Assembly: GCA_038212445.1 (NCBI GenBank) | Contig: JBBQUM010000001.1 | Location: forward strand, 248,001 to 312,000 | DNA length: 64,000 nt | DNA from: TMP-7 sp038212445 | GTDB lineage: Bacteria; Acidobacteriota; Terriglobia; Bryobacterales; Bryobacteraceae | Direction: 5' to 3' | Part shown: piece by piece, positions 43,512-51,799 of the stretch | Position numbering within the stretch: position 1 is the first letter of the stretch | How the letters are laid out: every line of letters begins with the position of its first letter | The notes under the pieces: model-generated | Databases searched by the model: none | Seen by the model: the letters and a program-made list of their open reading frames with translations, nothing else | Told to the model about the DNA's origin: nothing | Translations under genes and position numbers: made by a program

Positions 43512-44984
43512 ATGCGGACGCTAATTTTACTGCTGTGCGGAGCGGCGCTGGCCGCTGGTGCCGACGTGGAGCGATGGGGCCTGTACGAGGTGACGCTGGC
43601 GGGACCGGCAGCCGGGAATCCATTCGTCGAAGTGCAGGTGGGCGCGCGGTTTTCGTTGAAGAACCGCGTGGTGGACGTGGATGGCTTCTACGATGGCGCG
43701 GGGACTTATCGCGTGCGCTTCATGCCGGACGCGCTGGGCGAGTGGACATACACGACTCGCAGCAATCGGGAGTCGTTGAGCGGGAAGAGCGGATCGTTCC
43801 GGTGCGTCTCTCCTTCGTCCAAAAATCATGGTCCGGTGGTGGTGCGGAACACTTTCCATTTTGGGTATGCGGACGGGGCGCCGTATTTTCCGGTGGGGAC
43901 TACCTCGTATGCGTGGGCGCATCAGGGGGACAAGCTTGAGGCGCAGACACTCGAGACGTTGCGGTCGGCGCCGTTCAACAAGATTCGGATGTGTGTTTTC
44001 CCCAAAGATTACGCCTATAACAAAAACGAGCCGGTGTACTATCCGTTTCCGCGCGATGTTAGCGGGGTGAACGACTACGCGCGGTTTGATGTGGAGTTCT
44101 TCCGGCATTTTGAGAAGCGGGTGGGGCAGTTGATGGAGTTGGGCATCGAGGCGGACCTCATTCTGTTTCATCCGTACGACCGCTGGGGTTACCAGAAGAT
44201 GCCGGCGGAGGTGGACGATCGCTACCTGCGTTACGTAGTGGCGCGGCTGGCGGCTTACCGGAACGTCTGGTGGTCGATGGCGAACGAGTGGGACTTCATG
44301 AAGTCGAAGACGCAGGCGGACTTTGACCGGTATTTCAAGATTGTTCAGGCGAGCGACCCCTATCAGCACCTGCGATCAATTCACAACGGTACGGTGATCT
44401 ACGATCATGCGAAGCCGTGGGTAACGCATGCGTCGATTCAGAGTTCGGAGTTGGAGAAGATTCCGGAATGGCTGAAGGCGTATGGGAAGCCGGTGGTGAT
44501 GGACGAATGTCAGTACGAAGGAAACATTCCGCGGCGCTGGGGGAACATCTCGGCGCAAGAGATGGTGAGGCGATTCTGGCTGGGGACTGCGCAGGGCGCG
44601 TATGTCGGGCATGGGGAGACATACATCGATCCGCGGGACATTTTGTGGTGGGGCAAGGGCGGGGTACTGCATGGGGAGAGTCCGGCGCGGATCGCGTTTT
44701 TGCGGAAGATCATCGAAACGTTTCCGGCGGAGGGGCTGAATCCGATCCCGAATCCGAAGATGGCATCGGCGTATCGGGAGGGAGTGGACTACCTGTTCTA
44801 TCTGGACGCGCATCAGCCGGCAGAGTGGGAGTTCGAGCTCCCTTCGGCTGTTAAATTCCGTGCCGAAGTTATTGATCCGTGGGGGATGACGGTGACAGCA
44901 GTGGACGGACGGTTTAGCGGGAAGTTCACGATGGGGCTGCCGGGGAAGCCATATCTGGCGATACGGTTTCGTGGCGTGAAATAG
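43512..44984 (+). CDS. Secreted DUF5060/DUF4038 glycosidase-like protein
   Basis: 490 residues starting at the ATG at 43512, which opens a signal peptide (MRTLILLLCGAALAAGADVE). An N-terminal beta-sandwich (DUF5060 type; FYDGAGTYRVRFMPDALGEW) is followed by a TIM-barrel of the DUF4038/apiosidase-like kind (PYFPVGTTSYAWAHQ, NKIRMCVFPKDYAYN, WWSMANEWDFMKSK with a likely acid/base Glu, PVVMDECQYEGNIPRRWG with a likely nucleophile) and a C-terminal beta domain. It probably cleaves a plant or microbial polysaccharide; the substrate is unknown. Confidence 0.85.
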   Translation: MRTLILLLCGAALAAGADVERWGLYEVTLAGPAAGNPFVEVQVGARFSLKNRVVDVDGFYDGAGTYRVRFMPDALGEWTYTTRSNRESLSGKSGSFRCVSPSSKNHGPVVVRNTFHFGYADGAPYFPVGTTSYAWAHQGDKLEAQTLETLRSAPFNKIRMCVFPKDYAYNKNEPVYYPFPRDVSGVNDYARFDVEFFRHFEKRVGQLMELGIEADLILFHPYDRWGYQKMPAEVDDRYLRYVVARLAAYRNVWWSMANEWDFMKSKTQADFDRYFKIVQASDPYQHLRSIHNGTVIYDHAKPWVTHASIQSSELEKIPEWLKAYGKPVVMDECQYEGNIPRRWGNISAQEMVRRFWLGTAQGAYVGHGETYIDPRDILWWGKGGVLHGESPARIAFLRKIIETFPAEGLNPIPNPKMASAYREGVDYLFYLDAHQPAEWEFELPSAVKFRAEVIDPWGMTVTAVDGRFSGKFTMGLPGKPYLAIRFRGVK

Positions 44985-44988
44985 CGTC

Positions 44989-45258
44989 TCAGGCGAGGAC
45001 GTATTGCAGGTGAACGCCGGTGCGGATACGGATGGCGTCGACGATCTGGTCGGCTCGTTCGGGAGAGACGAGCATCTCGAGTTTCAATTTAGGAGTGTCA
45101 ATGCGGTATGCGACGCCGCGGTATGTCGACGTTTGGCCAGAGGCGCAGCCGTGGTCGGCTACCTCGGAGATCAGGAAGGTGTCGACTTCCACCGCCTGGA
45201 GAGCAGCTTGGACATCGTCGAGCTTGAAGGGGTGAATCACCGCCTCGATCTTCACCAT
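44989..45258 (-). CDS. Short PII-family protein lacking the B-loop
   Basis: 89 residues. It matches GlnB/GlnK at MVKIEAVIHPFKLDDVQAAL, keeps a T-loop-like part with Tyr (GQTSTYRGVAYRIDTPKLKL) and ends IRIRTGVHLQYVLA. The usual PII is about 112 residues: the missing stretch is the ATP-binding B-loop (TGKIGDGKI) and the strand after it, joined here as QIVDAI-RIRTG. ATP binding should thus be altered. It follows amtB on the same strand, as glnK usually sits near amtB, and has its own upstream block with an 11-bp repeat shared with the other PII-like gene. Confidence 0.85.
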   Translation of the reverse strand: MVKIEAVIHPFKLDDVQAALQAVEVDTFLISEVADHGCASGQTSTYRGVAYRIDTPKLKLEMLVSPERADQIVDAIRIRTGVHLQYVLA

Positions 45259-45318
45259 CGGTTACCGGTCTCCTGGCCGAGCATAGCCCGAGGGAGTTGA
45301 AGAAGTCCTGGACGCGGA

Positions 45319-45337
45319 ATGAAGATTTCATGATGAT
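45319..45337 (-). promoter_or_regulatory. Candidate OmpR-type operator upstream of the short PII gene
   Basis: Two near-identical ATGAAGAT/ATGATGAT units with an 11-bp period (starts 45319 and 45330, plus-strand reading), the spacing typical for OmpR/PhoB-family regulators. Downstream on the coding (minus) strand comes AGGACTTCTT (45309-45300), at the same distance as in front of the other PII-like gene. The ATG lies about 42 bp further. Confidence 0.5.
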
Positions 45338-45358
45338 CACGCCGCGTCGAGGCTGGTT

Positions 45359-46679
45359 CTAGGAGGTTGTGAGGACGTCTTCGGGATAGGCGGGCAGTCC
45401 GAACTCCGGAACATCGAGTCCGTCGCGTTCGGCTTCCTCGGTCATGCGCATGGACCTGATGCTGTTGACCACCTTGAACACGATGTAAGTAGCGCCGAAG
45501 GCCCAAACGGCGCAGAGAGTGGCGCCGGCGAGCTGGCAGATGAACTGGCGAGTGTCGCCATAAAGCAGACCGGTAACACCTTTGCCGGCCTCGCCAAGGT
45601 AGGTGGCGGAACCGGAAACGGCGGCGAGGTTGGTATTGATGGCTACGACGCTGATGCGGAGGTCGGTGGCGCCGAGTGTCGAGCCGGGGTTGAAACCCAT
45701 CCATCCGAACAGGAGGATGAAAGTACCGGTAACAACGCAGACAAGGTTGTGAGCGGAGAAGGCACGGGGTTTGCCGTCAGGACCGTATTGGCCGAGGCGT
45801 GGTCCAAGGATGAGGGCAAGTGCCATGGCGCAGAAGCCACCGACTGCGTGGACGACTGTAGAGCCGGCGAAGTCGACGTAGCCATGACCGAGGTTCATGG
45901 TGGCGCCGAGTTGCGACATCCAGCCGCCGCCCCACACCCAGCATCCGAAGACCGGGTAGAGGAAGGCACCGACGAACATTTCGCAGAGCAGGAAAGCGCC
46001 GAAGGTAATGCGCTTGCATATGGCGCCAACGGTGATGTAACCGGCTGTTTCCATGAAGACGACCTGGAATAGAGAGAGGCAGTTGCTGCCGGCGTCGTAT
46101 GCGGGCCCGGCGAGGAAGATGCCTTTGCCGCCCAGGAAGCCCCACTGTCCGTTGCCGAGCAGGAAGGTGTTGAGCGTCGGTGTCCCGCCGATATTGCCGA
46201 AAGGGGCGTTAATGGCGAGGCCGCCGAATTGGAAGGCGTAGCCGACCGCGTAGTAAGCCAGGAAGGCAAACACGTAGGCGGCGAAGTTGAGCATCATCAG
46301 GTGGCCGGCGTTTTTCTTACGGACGAGGCCACAGGTGAGAAGAGCGAAGCCGGCCTGCATGAACAAGACGAGATAGCCGGAGGTTGAGAGTCCAGGCGAA
46401 GTTGGTGCCGATGCGGAGATGGCCGACGGAATCGGCAAGCTTCATGGTCAAGGGCTCTTTGGCGGCTTGGGACTGGAACTCGTCGAACTGCTTTTTGTTC
46501 TTCTCGTAGTCGGGCGCGGCCTTGTCGGTTGGCTCGGGCGGAACGAAGGGGGTGCCGCCGGCGTCGACAACCGCGGACTTGTCGCCGGTGGCGATACCCG
46601 CGGGGTCGGGCTTAGGCGGAGGCGCCTGTTGCGCAAACAGGGTTGCGCCCAGCAATGCCAGGGTGCAGACAGTCCGCAA
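45359..46679 (-). CDS. amtB: Ammonium transporter AmtB, with an apparent frameshift
   Basis: Ammonium channel. One frame codes a signal-type N-terminus (RTVCTLALLGATLFAQQAPP), a spacer and RIGTNFAWTLN up to about 46385; the adjacent frame continues with SGYLVLFMQAGFALLTCGLV and the rest, including STVVHAVGGFCAMALALILG, ILLFGWMGFNPGS and the last helices, to the stop at 45359. NxxWTL directly precedes the GxLVxFMQAG helix in intact Amt proteins, so the break is a one-base-type frameshift in the first helix. It may be an assembly error or a recent inactivation. The start is uncertain: a TTG at 46679 is used here; a GTG at 46730 is also possible. Confidence 0.8.
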
Positions 46680-46860
46680 GGAGGCGTGTAGGAATCGAAA
46701 ATTCGGCCAGGGCAAGCGGGACGAAAGCACTTCGCAGACAGGGCAAGCGGCTAAAGCACAAACGATACAGCCCGCGGTAGCAGGGGTGCGATGTGCAGGC
46801 GCGGACGAGGCGCTTTTACTGGATGCAAGTAAACAGCAATGATACAGAACGAGGCGTAAG

Positions 46861-46882
46861 GAATTTATAAAGAATTCACAAG
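46861..46882 (-). promoter_or_regulatory. Candidate OmpR-type operator upstream of amtB
   Basis: GAATTTATAAA followed at an 11-bp period by GAATTCACAAG (46861 and 46872, plus-strand reading), straddling the stop of the regulator gene. The period matches the repeats before the two PII-like genes, but the sequence is more diverged. Confidence 0.35.
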
Positions 46883-47577
46883 GCATCGGCCTGCATTTCG
46901 AAGCGATAGCCGACCCAGGGCTCGGTGATGAGGTACCGGGGGTTGGCGGGATCAGGCTCGATCTTGCGGCGAAGTTGATTCACGAAGACGCGCAGGCAGG
47001 CGGCATGATCCCGGTCGTGGTGGCCCCAGCCGGTTCGCAATAGCTTGTAGTGAGAAATGGTGGCATTTGGATTGGCGACCAGGTACCGAAGCAGGTCGAA
47101 CTCCTTGGGAGTAAGGTGGACCTGCTGACCGCGGGCAATGACGCGGCGTCCGGCGAAATCGATGCGCAGCCCGTCGAGTTCGATTTCAGCCTTACATTGA
47201 ACGTGCGACCAGCGTCTGCGGCGAAGCAGTACGCGGACTCGCGCGAGGAGTTCGGGATGGCTGAGCGGTTTGGGGAGGCATTCGTCGGCGCCGGCATCCA
47301 GAACCGCGATCCGTTCGTGTTCGAGAAGATCGCTGGTAAGGACGATGAGAGGGGCGTCAAAGACGGCGACGATTCCCAGACAGGCGCGCTGAATTGTAGC
47401 TGGAGGGAGTGGGGAGTCGAAGATGACGAGGTCGGGCGGGCGGTTTTGGGGTGGTGGCCTGAAACCTGGTCCGAGGTTGGACTCGTGAACTTCGTGTCCG
47501 CTGGATTGGAGCAGTCTGCGTAACGTTGCGCGAGCCTGAGGCTGATCACTCAGCTGCAGGATTGTCGCATGGTTCAT
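46876..47577 (-). CDS. OmpR-family response regulator
   Basis: 233 residues. The receiver domain has a phosphoacceptor candidate in DLVIFDSPLPPA, the Thr/Ser site LIVLTSDLL and the lysine in ADECLPKPLSHPELLARV; the usual N-terminal acidic pair is weak (ILQLSDQPQ). The winged helix has ELDGLRIDFAGRRVIARGQQ, LTPKEFDLLRYLVANPN and LRVFVNQLRRKIEPDP, close to KdpE. No histidine kinase gene adjoins. Its start overlaps the PII-like stop as ATGA and amtB follows, so it likely controls this cluster. Confidence 0.9.
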   Translation of the reverse strand: MNHATILQLSDQPQARATLRRLLQSSGHEVHESNLGPGFRPPPQNRPPDLVIFDSPLPPATIQRACLGIVAVFDAPLIVLTSDLLEHERIAVLDAGADECLPKPLSHPELLARVRVLLRRRRWSHVQCKAEIELDGLRIDFAGRRVIARGQQVHLTPKEFDLLRYLVANPNATISHYKLLRTGWGHHDRDHAACLRVFVNQLRRKIEPDPANPRYLITEPWVGYRFEMQADAL

Positions 47578-47882
47578 CGCACAGCCCCGCTAAGACTCTG
47601 GTGGTGCACACCGGAGCGAATATTGACCATGTCCGCAAGCCGCGATACCACGAGCGTACCGCTGGCGGGACGAAGGGCAGAGATGATTGCATTCACAATG
47701 TCGTCGGCATCCTGGTCGCTGGCGACGATTTCGAGTTTGGCGGTACGGGAGGCTGCCGGTGGATCGTCGGAGTGCTGCCGGGCGACCGCGGAGATCAGGA
47801 AACTCAGGACAGAGAACTGGCTGAGGCTCACTTTTGCCCGTTCGACACGGGAGGGATGGATAACCGCCTCGATTTTCACCAT
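47574..47882 (-). CDS. Divergent PII-like protein lacking the T-loop
   Basis: 102 residues. The first ten residues (MVKIEAVIHP) are identical to the short PII protein, and FLISAVA matches FLISEVA, so they are paralogues. Here the T-loop with its Tyr is replaced by RQHSDDPPAASRTA, and the B-loop glycines are lost, but the strand after it is kept (SGTLVVSRLADMVNIRSG, compare DGKIFVFDVARVIRIRTG). It cannot contact AmtB or be uridylylated as a normal PII. It is coupled to the OmpR regulator by an ATGA overlap. Function unknown; a partner in a mixed trimer is one option. Confidence 0.75.
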   Translation of the reverse strand: MVKIEAVIHPSRVERAKVSLSQFSVLSFLISAVARQHSDDPPAASRTAKLEIVASDQDADDIVNAIISALRPASGTLVVSRLADMVNIRSGVHHQSLSGAVR

Positions 47883-47943
47883 CGGCGTGGCACGCTTCTG
47901 AACGACGCTAGTTTGGATGAGCTAAAGAAGTCCTAAAGGCGAC

Positions 47944-47962
47944 ATGAAGATTTCATGAAGAT
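47944..47962 (-). promoter_or_regulatory. Candidate OmpR-type operator upstream of the PII-like/regulator operon
   Basis: Two identical ATGAAGAT units at an 11-bp period (47944 and 47955, plus-strand reading). On the coding strand AGGACTTCTT follows (47934-47925), the same geometry as before the other PII gene, with about 42 bp more to the start codon. Confidence 0.55.
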
Positions 47963-48136
47963 GGGGAGGGGGGAGCGAAATACGGGATGTAAACCATGAC
48001 TTCAGATGACGTTTCGCGGCGGTCTAGCGGGAAGAAACCCGAACCCGCTTCCATTCGACTGCACAAATCCGCGCTGGCTGGTAATACGCGCCAGGTAAGC
48101 AGCGTTAAACTTCTGAGCGTGAGGGCTGCCGTTTAA

Positions 48137-48566
48137 CGTCGGCTGTGGGTTTTGCGCCAATTGCGAGCCGCGGACTCACCGGTTACTGCCTCACCTGCGC
48201 CGATCCCTCGGTTATGCCAGGGATGGCCGGCGCCGCTTATGGCTTTGCCGGCATGGGCCCTTATTCCGGCGGACAGGCTCAATACCTCCGCGTCCCCTAT
48301 GCCGACTTCAGATGCCTCCAACTGCCCGATGATGTCGACGAAAAGGAGACGGATTACGCCATGCTTTCGGGTGGACTCGGTTAGGGCGACCGGCACCATC
48401 GGCGTAGCCGGCGTCTTCATACCGAAAGACCGGGCGCTAGCGGCAAACTGGATGCATGATCATCTCGTACGAACTCCCACTCGAAGAGGCGCCTGCCGCG
48501 TACAAGCACTTTGCCAATCGGGATGAAGGCTGGACGAAGGTGATCCCGCACCCTAACTCCGCCTAG
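48137..48566 (+). pseudogene. Zinc alcohol/formaldehyde dehydrogenase pseudogene
   Basis: Fragments of a glutathione-independent formaldehyde dehydrogenase-like protein: LTGYCLTCADPS, YGFAGMGPYSGGQAQYLRVP and YADFRCLQLPDD in one frame, then a frameshift to TIGVAGVFIPKD, and the C-terminus YELPLEEAPAAYKHFANRDE with GWTKVIPHPNSA before a TAG at 48564-48566. The catalytic N-terminal part and most of the coenzyme domain are deleted. Non-functional. Confidence 0.8.
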
Positions 48567-48572
48567 GTCGCG

Positions 48573-49508
48573 TTAATCCTCGGCGACGGTCAGGTTGTCT
48601 GCCCAGGCGACGTTGAACTCACAACCGAATAACGCCACCACCGCGAGTATGTACATCCAGACCAGCAGCGCGATTACCGCGCCGATGCTGCCGTAGAGGA
48701 CATTGTAGTTTGCGACGTTGCGGACATACCAACCGAAGATCAACGTCGCAGCGCCCCAGACGAGGGTCGCCAGCAGCGAACCGGGCCATACGGTGCGCAT
48801 GCGAATCCGGCAGTTGGGTCCGAGTTTATAAAGGATGCCAGCCGACACCACGATGGACCCGAACGCCAGGATGAAGCGGAAGAGGCGGCCGATCACGACT
48901 ACCCACCCCTGCAAGTCCTGCGTTTCACGGGTAAATCCCAGCCAACCCGCGATCATTCCTTCGGTTCTGGAGCCGAACAGGATGATGGCGGAACCTGCGA
49001 CCAGCGGCAACGCGGCGCAGAGTACAAGCAGCGCTGCCATGCCACGCTGCTTGAGGAATGGCCGGCCGGACGGCAAACGATAGGCGGCTTGGAAGCCTTC
49101 CATCAAGCTCATCATGGTGCCTGATGCCGCCCAGACCGACACCAGGCTCGCCAGTACCAGCAGGCCTACCGGACGCTTTCCCTGGACTTCCAGATAGTTC
49201 TGCAGCAGTTCCTGTGTGCCGGGAGGGGCGGCGTCAAACACGAGGTGAGAGATCACTCGCGCCACCGCCGGCGCGTTGGCTTGAACCAGCAAGGCCGTCA
49301 CCGTCGTCAGCACCGGAAACACTGACAGGAGCGCCGAGTATGCCGCTCCTTTGGCGGTTCCGAAGCAGTTGTCCTGGTAAGCCCGCACGCACGTCAGCCA
49401 TAAAACACGCAGTAGACGAGTAATGACCCCGGGCTGTTGGACGTAAATGCTGATCGACCCGTTCGGCATTCTCATACACCATACCAATCTCATCACCAGC
49501 TTGGACAC
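48573..49508 (-). CDS. YihY/BrkB-family inner-membrane protein
   Basis: 311 residues with six predicted helices. Typical family motifs are RAYQDNCFGTAKGAAYSALL, VFPVLTTVTALLV, SVWAASGTMMSLMEGFQAAY, GPNCRIRMRTVWPGSLLATL and LYGSIGAVIALLVWMYILAV. Role unknown; despite its old name it is not RNase BN. The start is a GTG at 49508 or one of the ATGs at 49493, 49475 and 49469. It is divergent from the EcsC gene. Confidence 0.88.
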   Translation of the reverse strand: MSKLVMRLVWCMRMPNGSISIYVQQPGVITRLLRVLWLTCVRAYQDNCFGTAKGAAYSALLSVFPVLTTVTALLVQANAPAVARVISHLVFDAAPPGTQELLQNYLEVQGKRPVGLLVLASLVSVWAASGTMMSLMEGFQAAYRLPSGRPFLKQRGMAALLVLCAALPLVAGSAIILFGSRTEGMIAGWLGFTRETQDLQGWVVVIGRLFRFILAFGSIVVSAGILYKLGPNCRIRMRTVWPGSLLATLVWGAATLIFGWYVRNVANYNVLYGSIGAVIALLVWMYILAVVALFGCEFNVAWADNLTVAED

Positions 49509-49556
49509 AAAGATGGATTTGGAACAGGTTGGCTCGAAAGTGCGTCAATAGGGGTG

Positions 49557-50375
49557 ATGAACCCTGCCCTGATGAGTTCGGAAGACCAAGCGGCCCTACG
49601 CCACGCGGTAAATCTGCTTGAGAATCCCGGTTTTGCGGCGCGCCTGGCGAACTGGGTTGGGGTGCCGGTGGAGAATATCCTGAAGCGGCTTCCGGCGGCG
49701 GCGACAAAACCGGTGCAAAAGGCAGTGGGCCTTGCGCTCAACCGCTGCCTGGATGTTGCGGTGTTGCGGATGGGGAAATCATCGGCCTGGACGCAGTCGG
49801 AGAGAGCGATGAAGCTGACCGTGGCGATGACCGGGGCGGCCGGCGGGGCCTTCGGATTGCTGGCGCTGGCGGTGGAGCTGCCGGTAACAACGACAGTGAT
49901 GCTCCGGTCGATTGCCGAGATTGCGCGGGCGGAAGGCGAGGACGTCACTTCCGGCGAAGGTGGACTGGCTTGCCTCGAAGTGTTCGCGTTGGGCGGACGC
50001 TCGTCGGCGGACAATCAGTCGGAGATCGGCTACTTCAGCGTCCGCGCGGCGCTGGCTGAAGAAATCCGTGTGGCGCTCCAGTATTTGGCGAAGAAGGGCG
50101 GCACTCGCGCCACGGCGCCGGTCTTTGTCCGTCTGCTGGAATCGATCGCCGCGCGATTCGGAATTGTCGTGACGGATAAGGTGGCTGCTCAAGCGGTCCC
50201 GGTACTTGGCGCTATCGGCGGGGCCACGATCAACACGCTGTTCATGGACCATTATCAGGACATGGCGCACGGCCACTTCACCGTCCGGCGGCTGGAGCGG
50301 AAGTATGGTGCCGGGCCGGTGAGGCAGGCCTACGAGCAGATGGCGAGGTCTCAAAGCAACGTTTTAACCCGATGA
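49557..50375 (+). CDS. EcsC-family protein
   Basis: 272 residues, ATG at 49557 after an AGGGG site. Helical, with a glycine- and alanine-rich hydrophobic segment (TGAAGGAFGLLALAVELPVT) and the EcsC pattern TTTVMLRSIAEIARAEGED, CLEVFALGGRSS, VLGAIGGATINTLFMDHYQD and HFTVRRLERKYG. EcsC proteins take their name from the B. subtilis ecs operon; their function is not known. Probably membrane-associated. Confidence 0.88.
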   Translation: MNPALMSSEDQAALRHAVNLLENPGFAARLANWVGVPVENILKRLPAAATKPVQKAVGLALNRCLDVAVLRMGKSSAWTQSERAMKLTVAMTGAAGGAFGLLALAVELPVTTTVMLRSIAEIARAEGEDVTSGEGGLACLEVFALGGRSSADNQSEIGYFSVRAALAEEIRVALQYLAKKGGTRATAPVFVRLLESIAARFGIVVTDKVAAQAVPVLGAIGGATINTLFMDHYQDMAHGHFTVRRLERKYGAGPVRQAYEQMARSQSNVLTR

Positions 50376-50448
50376 TGTAGAATGAGATTGAACCGCGTGG
50401 AGGTGAATCTTCTCGAGTCCCCGGTTTTCAAGTTCGTGGACCACGGTA

Positions 50449-51264
50449 GTGCCCCCTAAAGTACGGGCTTCCGTACAAAAGATCTCGTTCGGCCTTTTTA
50501 ACCTTCTCTTCCCCGACAATTGCCGCATTTGTGAAGCCCCGTTGACCGATGTTTCGCGCGTCCCGGTGTGCGCGAAATGTTTGGCTCAACCCGAACCGCT
50601 CGACGCCGAATTCATGTGCGCCGCATGCCGATCGGCCTTCACAAGTCCCTACCCGCTCGACGCAGATGGCCGGTGCATGATGTGCCGGTTGGGACTGAGC
50701 GGCTACGATGAAGCCTATTCCTTCGGCTTTTATGAAGGAACGCTGCAGCAGCTCATTCAGCTTTTCAAGTACGGTCAGGTGCAAACGCTGGCGGGTCCGC
50801 TAGGCGCGATGCTGTCGCGCGCCCTGCCGATCGATCGCCGTTACGACGTCATCGTGCCAATGCCGATGCACTGGCTGCGCAAATTGCGGCGCGGATTTAA
50901 CCAGGCGGACTTGCTGGCGCACGCGTTGAGTTCCCACTCTGGCTTGCCCGTAGACGCCATCATCCGGCGTGAAAAGGCGACTCCGCCGCAAGCCGGATTG
51001 ACGAGTGCCAAGCGCCGTGCCAATGTGGCGGCGGCCTTTCGGGTTCCCGATGCCGGGCGCGTCAAGGACCGGCGGATCCTCCTGATCGACGATGTCCTTA
51101 CAACTGGAGCCAGCGCGTCTGCATGCGCTCGCGCCCTGAAACGAGCAGGAGCAGTATCGGTGACCGTAATGACGGTTGCACGCGCGGACCGGCGTATGTG
51201 GAATCAGGCTGTTCGCGCCAATGAGTCGGATTTTTCATTCCAAACCACTGGGGGTCTTGCTTGA
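50449..51264 (+). CDS. ComF-family phosphoribosyltransferase-like protein
   Basis: 271 residues with a GTG start. A zinc-finger region (LFPDNCRICEAPL, PVCAKCLAQPEPL, CAACRSAF, CMMCRLG) is followed by a PRTase domain with MHWLRKLRRGFNQADLLA and the PRPP loop ILLIDDVLTTGASASACARA. In competent bacteria ComF helps DNA uptake; in others the role is unclear. Its stop overlaps the HNH gene start (TGATG). Confidence 0.92.
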   Translation: MPPKVRASVQKISFGLFNLLFPDNCRICEAPLTDVSRVPVCAKCLAQPEPLDAEFMCAACRSAFTSPYPLDADGRCMMCRLGLSGYDEAYSFGFYEGTLQQLIQLFKYGQVQTLAGPLGAMLSRALPIDRRYDVIVPMPMHWLRKLRRGFNQADLLAHALSSHSGLPVDAIIRREKATPPQAGLTSAKRRANVAAAFRVPDAGRVKDRRILLIDDVLTTGASASACARALKRAGAVSVTVMTVARADRRMWNQAVRANESDFSFQTTGGLA

Positions 51265-51791
51265 TGGCAAGTCTGGATCGCTTGCATAAGCCCGTACTCG
51301 TGCTCAATGCGAGCTACGAACCGATAAACATCTGCGCCGCCCGGCGCGCTGTGGTGCTTGTGTTGAAGGGTGTGGCTTCCACGGAAGAGCACGCCCAGAC
51401 ACACTTGCATTCGGCGCGTCACGCCATACGCGTGCCGAGTGTGATCCGTCTGCTCGAGTATCGACGCATCCCGCACCAGACGCGCGCCTTATCGCGCAAG
51501 AACATTCTGATGCGCGATAAGTACACCTGCCAGTACTGCCACAAGACGCTGCCCTCAGGCGAACTCACGCTTGATCACGTGATGCCGCGGTCGCGCGCCG
51601 GTGAAACCACTTGGGAGAACCTCGTGGCCTGCTGCCACCCCTGCAACAATCGCAAGGGAAGCCGTACGCCCGACGAGGCGAACATGAAATTGAGCCGCGC
51701 TCCCAGGCCGTTCAGCCTGCACACCAGCCGGCATTTGATGCGGCTGCTGGGTAAGAGCGACGACCAGTGGCGCAAATATTTGTTCTATTAA
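51264..51791 (+). CDS. HNH endonuclease
   Basis: 175 residues, starting at the ATG at 51264 overlapping the ComF stop. The N-terminal part (PVLVLNASYEPINICAARRA) and the HNH module with zinc cysteines (DKYTCQYCHKTLPSGELTLD, HVMPRSRAGETTWENLVACC, HPCNNRKGSRTPDEA) match the common stand-alone HNH family. The natural substrate is unknown. Translational coupling to comF may hint at a DNA-processing role. Confidence 0.92.
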   Translation: MASLDRLHKPVLVLNASYEPINICAARRAVVLVLKGVASTEEHAQTHLHSARHAIRVPSVIRLLEYRRIPHQTRALSRKNILMRDKYTCQYCHKTLPSGELTLDHVMPRSRAGETTWENLVACCHPCNNRKGSRTPDEANMKLSRAPRPFSLHTSRHLMRLLGKSDDQWRKYLFY

Positions 51792-51799
51792 CCAGCAGC

